A stretch of 64,000 bases of DNA, from the NCBI GenBank assembly GCA_022822325.1, contig JAJEBW010000037.1:1-64000 (forward strand). Reading direction: 5' to 3'. A program made the position numbers and the translations under genes. The notes beneath the pieces are model-generated. The model saw nothing but the letters and a program-made list of their open reading frames with translations. It searched no databases and was not told where the DNA came from. Source of the DNA: Gemmatimonadota bacterium. Lineage in GTDB: Bacteria > Gemmatimonadota > Gemmatimonadetes > Longimicrobiales > Gaopeijiaceae. This document shows positions 50,781 through 61,287 of this stretch, one piece after another (position 1 is the stretch's first letter; every line of letters starts with the position of its first letter).

Positions 50781-52757
50781 ATGAGGAAGACGGCGATGTC
50801 GATGCACAGGCCCGGATCCTCAACGCCGGGATCCCGCGTGTCGGGTTGGACCGGAAGAAGCGTGCGGGGGAAGGGATGGCGGGCGCGGGCGGCGTGGCGC
50901 GCGAAGATGGCGGGGATTGCAGTCATGGCGACGCTGCTCGCGGGGGCTGCGGCCGGGGGGCCTGACGCCCGGTGGGTCGCGGCGGACGCCCTGGCTGGCG
51001 CGCAGCATGAGCCTTCGATCCGGCCGGCCGGGCCCGATTCGCCGGTGGCCGACGCCGCCATGGACAACGATCCGGCCGCCGTGCGCGAGCTGCTGGATGC
51101 GGGCGCCGAGGTCAACGCGCCCCGGGGCGACGGCATGACCGCGCTGCATTGGGCGGCGGTGCACGGCAACGCCGAGATCGCGCGGCTTCTCCTGGAGGCG
51201 GGCGCAGAGCCCGAAGCGGCGACGCGGCTGGGCGCGCACCGGCCGCTCCATGTGGCGAGCCGGGAGGGCAACGCGGAGATCGTTGCGCTCCTGGTGGAGG
51301 CCGGAGCCGATGCGGGCGCGCTCACCGAAACGGGGGCGACCCCGCTGCACTTCGCGGCCGCGGCGGGCAGCGTGGACGCGGTGCGGGCGCTGGTCGAACA
51401 CGGCTCGCCGGTGGACGCCCCCGAGCCCGGATGGGGGCAGACCCCGCTCATGTTCGCGGCCGAGCGGGGCCGCACCGGGGCCGTGCGGGAGTTGCTGGCG
51501 GCGGGCGCCGACGCGACGATCGCCGCTCGCGTCATGGACCTGGTCGAGCGCGACATCCTGGACCGGGATTCCGAGCGCCGCCGTCGCACCGAGATCGCGG
51601 CAATCCGGGGGGGCACCGACGCGCAGAGCTATCCGGTCGAGTCCGGGGTGGCGGGGCGGGTCGCCCAGTCCTCTTCGGCTCCGGTGGCGGTCGCGGACCG
51701 CGAGGCGCAGGCCCTGGCGGCGGCGCGCGAAGCCCTGGAGGCGCGACGGCAAACCGGCGAACCGATTCCGCTCAACTACGCCGGTCTGGTGGGCAAGCAC
51801 GGGGGCCTCTCGGCGATCCACCTTGCGGCGCGCGAGGGCCACGGCGCAACCGTCGTCGCGCTCCTGGAGGGCGGCGTCGACATCGATCTGCCCAGCGCGG
51901 CGGACCGAACCACCCCGATGCTGATGGCGGCGATCAACGGCTACTTCGATCTCGTGGCGGAGCTGCTCGCGCGCGGCGCCGATCCCAACCTGGCCAGCGA
52001 CGCCGGGGCCACGCCCCTGTACGCGGTCCTCAACATGCAGTGGGCGCCCAAGGCGCGTCATCCGCAACCGCTGGCCTACGAACAGCAAAACATCGGCTAC
52101 CTGGAGCTGATGCGCGCCCTCCTCGACGCCGGCGCCGACGTCAATGTCCGCCTCAGGCGAACGCTCTGGTTCACCACCTACAACCGCGACCTCCTCGGCG
52201 TGGACCGGACCGGCGCGACCCCCTTCTGGCGCGCCACCCACGCGACGGATCTGCCCGCCATGAAGCTGCTCCTCGAATACGGCGCCGATCCCGGTCTTCC
52301 CACGATCAAGGTTCCCCGGCGCAGCTTCGGCCGCACCGGCGACGAACTCGATCCCTCCGGTCTCCCCCCCGTCCCGATCGGCGGACCGGCCGTCCATCCC
52401 ATCCATGCGGCGGCGGGCGTCGGCTATGGCCAGGGCTTCGCCGGCAACTCGCACCGTCACGCCCCCGGCGGCTGGATGCCCACCATGCGATTTCTGGTCG
52501 AGGAGCTGGGCGCCGACGTCAATGCGCGCGACCTCAACGGCTACACCCCCGTTCACCATGCGGCGGCGCGCGGCGACAACGAGATGATACTCTACCTTGT
52601 CGAAAAGGGCGCCGACGTGACCGCCGTCGCGCGGAGCGGCCAGACCACGGTGGACATGGCCAACGGTCCCGTGCAGCGGATTCAGCCCTTTGTCGAAACC
52701 GTGGCGCTGCTGGAGCGGCTGGGAGCGAAGAACAATCATCGTTGCGTGAGCTGTTGA
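50781..52757 (+). CDS. Secreted ankyrin-repeat protein with CVSC tail, copy B
   Basis: A 658-residue paralogue of ankyrin copy A. ATG 50781 lies 13 bp after the DUF1552 copy B stop, following AGGAGGAAG. The N-terminus has a basic stretch and a hydrophobic export segment near 48-65 (MAGIAVMATLLAGAAAGG). Ankyrin repeats (GMTALHWAAVHGNAEIARLLLEAGA and similar) span about 95-275 and 355-640, with a charged spacer between. The tail NHRCVSC matches copy A, so the terminal CxxC is conserved. It closes module B. Confidence 0.87.
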   Translation: MRKTAMSMHRPGSSTPGSRVSGWTGRSVRGKGWRARAAWRAKMAGIAVMATLLAGAAAGGPDARWVAADALAGAQHEPSIRPAGPDSPVADAAMDNDPAAVRELLDAGAEVNAPRGDGMTALHWAAVHGNAEIARLLLEAGAEPEAATRLGAHRPLHVASREGNAEIVALLVEAGADAGALTETGATPLHFAAAAGSVDAVRALVEHGSPVDAPEPGWGQTPLMFAAERGRTGAVRELLAAGADATIAARVMDLVERDILDRDSERRRRTEIAAIRGGTDAQSYPVESGVAGRVAQSSSAPVAVADREAQALAAAREALEARRQTGEPIPLNYAGLVGKHGGLSAIHLAAREGHGATVVALLEGGVDIDLPSAADRTTPMLMAAINGYFDLVAELLARGADPNLASDAGATPLYAVLNMQWAPKARHPQPLAYEQQNIGYLELMRALLDAGADVNVRLRRTLWFTTYNRDLLGVDRTGATPFWRATHATDLPAMKLLLEYGADPGLPTIKVPRRSFGRTGDELDPSGLPPVPIGGPAVHPIHAAAGVGYGQGFAGNSHRHAPGGWMPTMRFLVEELGADVNARDLNGYTPVHHAAARGDNEMILYLVEKGADVTAVARSGQTTVDMANGPVQRIQPFVETVALLERLGAKNNHRCVSC

Positions 52758-52772
52758 CGAAGAGCTGTTGAC
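52748..52772. repeat. GAGCTGTTGAC direct repeat at the end of ankyrin gene B
   Basis: The 11-bp unit GAGCTGTTGAC occurs at 52748-52758 and 52762-52772, spanning the stop codon, and TTGTTGAC recurs near 52793. It may be a simple slippage duplication of the gene end. No regulatory role is evident. Confidence 0.5.
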
Positions 52773-52854
52773 AGGATGGTATTGACCGGACGTTGTTGAC
52801 TGGCCCCCGGCATTGAGCATTGGGTCAGCGCTCGACCATGAATCAACAGTGTTT

Positions 52855-52916
52855 GGGGTTGCGCGCGCGCCCGGTTTCTTGCGGCCGACGCCCGGGCCGG
52901 CCCGCGCAGGGGCCGG
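52855..52916 (-). repeat. ~61-bp dispersed repeat, copy 1 (inverted)
   Basis: Read on the minus strand it starts with the hairpin CCGGCCC / GGGCCGG (six-base loop CTGCGC) and ends with GCGCGCGCAACCCC. The middle ~25 bp differ between copies. It lies 83 bp beyond the 3' end of the AAA ATPase gene, in the opposite orientation to copy 2, which lies on the gene's other side. Confidence 0.8.
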
Positions 52917-52998
52917 AAGGCGGTTGTGGTCCGCGGCGATCCGGCGTGAATTTGCGGCTCCCCGGATTGCGCAAGCGGGGGGGGTTGGCGTCCCGTGC

Positions 52999-54588
52999 TT
53001 ACGCTCCCCAGACGGTGACCGGCGTGCCCTCGAAGTCGCGCTCCGCGCGGTAGATCTTCTCGGTCCAGGTGCGTCCCTTGCGCATGTCGAAGACGACCAG
53101 GTGACCGGCGTCGGCGTTGCTCGTGTCCATGTAGGCGGCGGTCTGCGCCAGTCCCTCCTCGGTCGCCCGCGAATGCGAGCGCCCGTCCTTCACCAGCTTG
53201 CACTCGACCACGAACCGCTGCTCGGCGCCGTCCCCCGTCGGCCACACAATCAGCAGATCCACCCGCCGGCTCCCCAGGGCGTACTCCCGCTCGATGCGGC
53301 CGGTTGCATTCACAACCCGGTGCAAAAAGGCCTGCAGGACCAGTTGCGGTCCCGCTTCCCGGTATTGCGCGCGCTCAATCCAGTGCTCCGAGTTCTGGCG
53401 AAAGAAGTCCTGAAAGGCGGAGAGGAGACGGTTCATCTTCAGGCCGCCGCCGGCGCCAACATAGGGTGCCGTGGGTTGACGGGCCATCTCGTCATGAAGA
53501 ACGCTGGTCAGCACCCGGGGCAACACCTCGCCGTAGATGGGGTTGGCGATGCGCAACGGTTTGGCCGAAGCAATGAGTCCAAGGTCGCGCACATACGTGT
53601 AGTCCGCATGAGAGTGTTCGCCCTCGCCCCCCGACAACAACGGCTCGATCACGCGCCGGACCCTTGGCTCGCGGAGCTTGTCCACCAATTGGTCAATGTG
53701 CGTGTCGTTGCGCAGGATCAGCTCTTCGCGGGCCGCCATCACGTCGCGTGCCGTCAGCGGCCGGTCGCGCAGCCGCACCATGAAGCGCTCGAAGCACATC
53801 TGGAAGGCGAGCGCATTGACCAGCCAGGGCTGCCCGCCCGTCTGGTCCCAGACGGCCTCGACCGCTTCCGGCGCGAACTCCTGGCCGGTCTCGGTCGTGT
53901 GCTGCGCCAGAAGGCTCGCAACCTCGTCGCGGGTGAAGTCGCCCAGCCGGAGCGATTCGGCCCTGACATTGAAGGCGCTGCCGCCGACGATCACCTCCTT
54001 GCCCGGCCCCGCCTGAATCCGGTAGTCGCGCACGTCGCGAATCCCGCAGAGGACCACGCTCTGGGGAAAGTGGCGGGGACGGCTCGTGTAGCCCGTCCGC
54101 AACTGGCGCAGCACCGAGACCAGCGAATCCCCCACCATCGCGTCGATCTCGTCGATGAAGAGGATCAGCGGACGCGGATCGGCGGCGGCCCAGCGCGACA
54201 GGAACTCCACCAGGGCGCCATTGGGGTCGGATCTCGTGTCGATGTCGCGGGCGAGCGCCAGCGTCTCGGCATCGCCAAGTGTGATCTGCGCCTCGCGTCC
54301 AATCCGGTTCACGATGCTCCGTATCGCGAGCGCCACATCCTCGCGGGCCGTCTGCGCGATCTCCACATTGACGTAGGCGCACCGGTATTCGCCCACACTG
54401 CCGCTGTTGAGCAGAGCGCGCAGCGCCAGGAGCGCCGAGGTCTTGCCGGTCTGCCGCGGCGCGTGCAGGACGAAGTACGCCTGCGCCCGGATCATTGCGA
54501 GCACGGCTTCAAGGTCCAGACGCTCCAGCGGCGGCACCATGTAGTGCTCGCCCTCGCGCACGGGGCCCGCAGTGTTGAATCGTCGCAT
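52999..54588 (-). CDS. AAA ATPase with C-terminal PD-(D/E)XK nuclease-like domain
   Basis: A 529-residue protein of the AAA-ATPase-like plus DUF1703-like type. Walker A is APRQTGKTS (43-51) and Walker B is LILFIDEIDAM (141-151); a winged-helix-like region follows (about 300-350). The C-terminal domain has RRVDLLIVWP (Asp444) and VVECKLVK (Glu462, Lys464), the D...ExK pattern of PD-(D/E)XK nucleases. The role of this family is unknown; many are accessory and present in several genomic copies. The ATG at 54588 fixes MRRFNTAGPV as the N-terminus. Inverted copies of a ~61-bp repeat lie on both sides. Confidence 0.85.
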   Translation of the reverse strand: MRRFNTAGPVREGEHYMVPPLERLDLEAVLAMIRAQAYFVLHAPRQTGKTSALLALRALLNSGSVGEYRCAYVNVEIAQTAREDVALAIRSIVNRIGREAQITLGDAETLALARDIDTRSDPNGALVEFLSRWAAADPRPLILFIDEIDAMVGDSLVSVLRQLRTGYTSRPRHFPQSVVLCGIRDVRDYRIQAGPGKEVIVGGSAFNVRAESLRLGDFTRDEVASLLAQHTTETGQEFAPEAVEAVWDQTGGQPWLVNALAFQMCFERFMVRLRDRPLTARDVMAAREELILRNDTHIDQLVDKLREPRVRRVIEPLLSGGEGEHSHADYTYVRDLGLIASAKPLRIANPIYGEVLPRVLTSVLHDEMARQPTAPYVGAGGGLKMNRLLSAFQDFFRQNSEHWIERAQYREAGPQLVLQAFLHRVVNATGRIEREYALGSRRVDLLIVWPTGDGAEQRFVVECKLVKDGRSHSRATEEGLAQTAAYMDTSNADAGHLVVFDMRKGRTWTEKIYRAERDFEGTPVTVWGA

Positions 54589-54913
54589 GACGGGAAGATG
54601 ACCGGAGCGGGGGAGAGGCGCAAGCGGGAATGATGACGGGGGACGCGCAGGCTGGCGTCCGCGCCGATACCCCCCTTCACGTCGGCGCACCGTGACGCGC
54701 GAACTGCCCCCGGCCCCTGCGCGGGCCGGCCTGCGTCGCCGCCGGGCGAAGAGGGTGCGCGCGCAACCCCTCTTGCGTTCCTTGCTTGTGCATGACAAGG
54801 TTGAAGACGGAACGGGACTGCGCGGCCGTCGCCGCTCCTCTTTGCGGATCCGCGCCGAACGGCGTACGCTGAAGGAACCGCAGCGATCCCCGATTTCCGA
54901 CAGGACGCCCGAC
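54589..54913. other. Intergenic region with one dispersed-repeat copy
   Basis: This 325-bp gap between divergent genes holds a small hairpin (GGACGC at 54641-54646 and GCGTCC at 54655-54660), the ~61-bp repeat copy 2 (54710-54770) and the upstream region of the amidohydrolase gene. No gene is seen; the plus-strand frame open from 54692 before ATG 54914 is Arg-rich shadow sequence. Confidence 0.6.
54710..54770 (+). repeat. ~61-bp dispersed repeat, copy 2
   Basis: Begins with the hairpin CCGGCCC / GGGCCGG around CTGCGC and ends GTGCGCGCGCAACCCC. It is in the opposite orientation to copy 1. Together the two copies form inverted ends of a 1916-bp segment (52855-54770) holding only the AAA/PD-(D/E)XK gene. 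Confidence 0.8.
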
Positions 54914-56356
54914 ATGCCACGCCGCTTCTCGTGGGCGCTGGCCGCCGCCATGGCCGCCGCCATTTTTCCCGTCCCCGCCTCGCCCCAGGATCCGGCCGCG
55001 CTCTCCGACGAGGTGCGTTCCCATCTGGCCATTGCGGCGCCCGTCGTCGCACTCGAAAATGTGCTGCTCTTCGATGGGTCCGGGGGTCCGGCGCAACCCG
55101 GCCGGACGGTCGTCCTTCGCGGCAGTCGCATCGAGGCCGTCGGCGCCGCGGGTTCGGTCGAGATCCCGCCGGAAGCGCAGCGACTCGACCTCGCGGGCCA
55201 CTCGGTGATGCCCGGAATGGTTGGCCTTCACGATCACCTCTACTACTACCAGAATGCTCCGCGGGTGGCGCAGATGCAGTATTCGGGTCCCCGTCTCTAC
55301 CTTGGATCCGGCGTCACGACCGTGCGCACTACGGGGAGCATGTCGCCGTACCAGGACATCGCGCTCAAGGGATCGATCGACCGGGGCGAGACGCCCGGCC
55401 CCCGCATCGTCATCACGGCGCCCTACGTGATCGGTCCCGGTCCCGACAAGCGCTTGCGCGATTTGGGAATGTATGTGATTCGAGACGAGGAGTCGGCCCG
55501 GCGGTACGTTCGCTACTGGGCGGCGGAGGGCGCCGAATGGGTGAAGGTCTACACGCAGATCTCGCGCTCGGCGCTGGGCACGATCATCGACGAGGCGCAC
55601 CGGCAGGGGATCCGGGTCATGGGCCATCTCTGCTCGGTCAGCTTCCGCGAGGCGACGGCGCTCGGCATCGACAACCTGGAGCACAGCCTGTGGGCCAACT
55701 CGGACTTCAACGAGGAACGCGAACCGGACAGGTGCAGTCCCAATCACGCCATGTCCTTGGCCCAACTGGACATGGACAATCCGGCCGTGGAGGAAACCAT
55801 TCGCGAGATGGTCGATGCGGGCGTGGCGATGACCTCCACGCTGGCGGTGGCGGAGCAGGCGACACCGCTGGCGCCGGAGCTGAGCGCGCGCGACCGAAGG
55901 GCGATGCCCGACCACATCGTGCGGGCCGAGATGGAGCGGCGCGAGATCTTCGCGGGGGGCGCTCTCGACTGGATGACGGACCTCTTCGACAACATGATCG
56001 ACTTCGAGCTTCGCTTCGTGGCGGCGGGCGGACTGATGGCGGCGGGGGTCGATCCGGCCTGGGGCGCGCTGCCCGGCTACGGAGACCAGCGCAACTTCGA
56101 GCTTCTGGTTGGCGGGGGATTCGATCCGGGGGTGGCCGTGCAGATCGTGAGCGCGAATGGGGCGAAGGTGCTCGGCATCGACGACGAGGTGGGGACGGTG
56201 ACCCCCGGCATGCGTGCCGATCTGGTGGTGATCGAGGGCGACATCGGGCGCCGCGCGTCGGACATTCGCAATGTGCGGATGGTGTTCCGGAATGGGCTGG
56301 GATACGATGCGGAGAAGCTGACGGCGGCGGTGGCGGGGCTGGTGGGGATGCGGTGA
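54914..56356 (+). CDS. Secreted amidohydrolase-family protein
   Basis: A 480-residue metal-dependent hydrolase of the amidohydrolase superfamily, exported by a signal peptide (about 1-25, ALAAAMAAAIFPVPASPQ). Metal-binding signatures are GLHDH (first two His), KVY with a Lys near 203, GHLCSVSF and NLEHSLW (further His), and a GVDPAW segment that should carry the late Asp. The C-terminal part (ANGAKVLGIDDEVGTVTPGMRADLVVIEGD) is the standard composite beta-sandwich end. Substrates of this imidazolonepropionase-like group include cyclic amides and dipeptides; the exact one is unknown. It is followed by two S9 peptidases. Confidence 0.88.
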   Translation: MPRRFSWALAAAMAAAIFPVPASPQDPAALSDEVRSHLAIAAPVVALENVLLFDGSGGPAQPGRTVVLRGSRIEAVGAAGSVEIPPEAQRLDLAGHSVMPGMVGLHDHLYYYQNAPRVAQMQYSGPRLYLGSGVTTVRTTGSMSPYQDIALKGSIDRGETPGPRIVITAPYVIGPGPDKRLRDLGMYVIRDEESARRYVRYWAAEGAEWVKVYTQISRSALGTIIDEAHRQGIRVMGHLCSVSFREATALGIDNLEHSLWANSDFNEEREPDRCSPNHAMSLAQLDMDNPAVEETIREMVDAGVAMTSTLAVAEQATPLAPELSARDRRAMPDHIVRAEMERREIFAGGALDWMTDLFDNMIDFELRFVAAGGLMAAGVDPAWGALPGYGDQRNFELLVGGGFDPGVAVQIVSANGAKVLGIDDEVGTVTPGMRADLVVIEGDIGRRASDIRNVRMVFRNGLGYDAEKLTAAVAGLVGMR

Positions 56357-56420
56357 GGGGGCTGGACTTGTAGCCGATTTCACATTATCATCTTTTCCGA
56401 TTCGCGACAGGACTCCTGAC

Positions 56421-58631
56421 ATGTCTGGACGCATCGCACATTTGCCGACCGCCGTCATCGTCGCGGCCCTCGCCCTCGCCGCCCTCCCCCCGCCCCCCGC
56501 CGCCCCCCAGGTCGTCCCGCCGACCACCGAGGCCCGCCTCCGCTCCATCTTCGAATCCGGCGACTTCAACGCCCGCTCCTTCCAGGCGACCTGGCTGCCC
56601 GACGGTTCCGCCTACGCAAGGCTCGAGTCCTCACCGGACCTTTCGGCGCGAGAGCTGGTCCGCTACGATGCCGCCACCGGTGCCCGGACGGTCGTTGCAT
56701 CGCTCTCGGACCTGACGCCGGCGGGCGCTTCGGAGCCTTTGCGGATTGCGGGCCATCAATTTGCGCCGGATGGCAGTTGGGTGCTCCTGCGAACCGACGA
56801 CGGCGGATTCTGGCGGTTCGATGTCGCCACCTCCACGCCGAGGAAGGTGGACGCGGGCGGCGGGAACGAGATCTCTCCGGATGGCGGCCGCATCCTCTTC
56901 GGGCGCGGGGGGGATCTCCACGTCCACGACCTGGCGGCCGAACGAACCACCCGCCTGACCTGGACCACCGCCGAGTCCGTCTCCAATGGCCGCGCGGTCT
57001 GGAGCCCCGACGGGAACCGGATCGCCTTCGTCCAGTCCGACGCCTCCGGGGTGCGGATGAGGTCGATGCTCGTCCCGACCGACCCCTCCTATCCCGAACT
57101 GCGGCAGCTTCGGTTCGCGAGGGTGGGCGAGACGATCGCGAAGCTGCGCGTGGGAGTGGTGGACGCCGAGGGCAGGGAAGTCCGCTGGATCTCGATCCCT
57201 TCCCCGAACGAGGGCTTCTACCTGGGGCAGGTAAATTGGGCCGGGAACTCCGACGAGCTGCTGGTCGAGCAGTTCAGCCGGTTTCGGGACGAACGGAGCT
57301 TTTTCATCGCCAACGTGACCACGGGCGAGGTGACCCGGATCCATCACGAGTCCGATCCGGCCTGGGTCGTCGCCAGCTATCGCCTGAACGCGGGGCTGGA
57401 GTGGATCCGGGGGGGCGAGTCCTTCCTCTTCCTGACCGAAAAGGACGGGTGGCGCCACTCCTGGGTCTATTCGCGCGACGGGCGGGAGGAACGCCTGCTG
57501 ACCCCGGGACCGAGCGATGTCATGGAGCGCGGACCGGTCGACGAGCGAGGGGTCGACGATGAGGGGGGCTGGTCCTACTTCTTCGCCTCTCCCGACAATG
57601 CCACCCAGCGATACCTCTACCGGGTCCGGCTGGACGGCGCCGAAGAGCCCGAGCGAGTCACTCCCGAAAACCAGCCGGGGACCCACTTCTACGACTTCTC
57701 CCCTGATCTTCGCTGGGCCTTTCACACCTGGTCCACCTTCGACACCCCGCCGGTCATCGCCCTGATCAGCCTCCCGGACCACCGCGTCGTGCGCGTTCTG
57801 GAGGACAACGACGAGCTCCGGCGCCGGGCCGAGGCCACGATCTCCCACCCCACGGAGTTCCTGGAGCTGGACATCGGGGACGGCGTGGTGATGGACGCGT
57901 GGATAATCAAGCCGCGGAACTTCGACCTTGGCGCGAAATACCCTGTGTTCATCTACGTTTACGGGGAACCGCATGCCCAGACCGTCCTCGACCGGTGGTC
58001 GACCCGGAACAACTACCATCGCGCCATCGCGGACCTCGGGTACCTGGTCGTGTCCATCGAGAACCGGGGCACGCCGGCGCCGAAGGGAGCGGCGTGGCGG
58101 AGGGCGCCCTTTCCGACGATCGGCGTGCAGTCGACGGAGGAACACGCGGCGGGCGTCCGGGAGCTGGGCAGGATGCTCCCGTACGTCGATCTGTCCAGGG
58201 TGGGGATCTGGGGATGGAGCGGCGGCGGATCGAACACCCTGAATTCCCTCTTCCGCAGGCCCGACGTCTACCATGTGGGGATCGCCGTGGTCCCCAAGCC
58301 CCAGCCGCACCTTTACAACGCGTGGTTCCAGGAGATCTACATGGAGACGCTGGAAACGAACCCGGACGGCTACCGCGTCTCGGCGCCGATCAACTACGCC
58401 GAGGGGCTCGAAGGGGATCTGCTGATCATTCACGGAACCGGGGAGACCAACACGCACCTGGAGATCGTCGAAGGGCTGGTGGACCGTCTGGTGGAGCTCG
58501 GGAAGGCCTTCGACTACTTCACCTACCCCAACCGGAACCACGGCCTGTCGGAAGGGGAAGGGACGGCGGTGCATCTGCGGATGATGATGGTGCGCTACCT
58601 GCTGGAGCATCTGCCGCCGGGGGCGAGGTAG
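56421..58631 (+). CDS. Secreted S9 (DPP IV-like) peptidase, first paralogue
   Basis: A 736-residue exported prolyl oligopeptidase-family protein. A signal peptide (about 1-30) and a DPP IV-type beta-propeller (about 35-470) precede the alpha/beta hydrolase domain. The nucleophile elbow is GWSGGG with Ser600, and the late His is His707 in NRNHGL. At the catalytic-Asp position, where relatives have HGTxDD, the protein reads HGTGET, so the residue is Glu675. That substitution could lower or alter activity. It would cleave dipeptides from N-termini if active. A further S9 gene follows after a 226-bp gap. Confidence 0.9.
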   Translation: MSGRIAHLPTAVIVAALALAALPPPPAAPQVVPPTTEARLRSIFESGDFNARSFQATWLPDGSAYARLESSPDLSARELVRYDAATGARTVVASLSDLTPAGASEPLRIAGHQFAPDGSWVLLRTDDGGFWRFDVATSTPRKVDAGGGNEISPDGGRILFGRGGDLHVHDLAAERTTRLTWTTAESVSNGRAVWSPDGNRIAFVQSDASGVRMRSMLVPTDPSYPELRQLRFARVGETIAKLRVGVVDAEGREVRWISIPSPNEGFYLGQVNWAGNSDELLVEQFSRFRDERSFFIANVTTGEVTRIHHESDPAWVVASYRLNAGLEWIRGGESFLFLTEKDGWRHSWVYSRDGREERLLTPGPSDVMERGPVDERGVDDEGGWSYFFASPDNATQRYLYRVRLDGAEEPERVTPENQPGTHFYDFSPDLRWAFHTWSTFDTPPVIALISLPDHRVVRVLEDNDELRRRAEATISHPTEFLELDIGDGVVMDAWIIKPRNFDLGAKYPVFIYVYGEPHAQTVLDRWSTRNNYHRAIADLGYLVVSIENRGTPAPKGAAWRRAPFPTIGVQSTEEHAAGVRELGRMLPYVDLSRVGIWGWSGGGSNTLNSLFRRPDVYHVGIAVVPKPQPHLYNAWFQEIYMETLETNPDGYRVSAPINYAEGLEGDLLIIHGTGETNTHLEIVEGLVDRLVELGKAFDYFTYPNRNHGLSEGEGTAVHLRMMMVRYLLEHLPPGAR

Positions 58632-58658
58632 CGGCGTCCGGGATCCGTGAGCTCCCCT

Positions 58659-58719
58659 CCGGCCCCTGCGCGGGCCGGCCCGGAGCGCTGCCGCGCGAAG
58701 AAGGTGCGCGCGCAACCCC
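58659..58719 (+). repeat. ~61-bp dispersed repeat, copy 3
   Basis: Same conserved ends as copies 1 and 2 (hairpin CCGGCCC / GGGCCGG, then GTGCGCGCGCAACCCC) and the same 61-bp length as copy 2, with a different middle. It lies 28 bp after the first S9 peptidase stop, without an ATPase gene beside it. Confidence 0.8.
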
Positions 58720-58857
58720 CTGGCTTGAACACCGGTCGCGCGTGCCAGGCTGCCTCGGAGTGTCCCCGGCTCGCCACCGGAAGTTCGGCGGCGGTATTCT
58801 CTCAGGAGCAACCCCGTAGCGGAATCAGCGTTTCCGCCCACACCAAGGAGCCCGACC

Positions 58858-61200
<2,343 letters not shown>

Positions 61201-61287
61201 GGATCAGTGCCGGGCGGACACGGCGAGCGGCCCACCCTGCACGCTGCTGTTCACCGCGTGGCTGGCTACGCTTTGGCGTCCCGTCGA

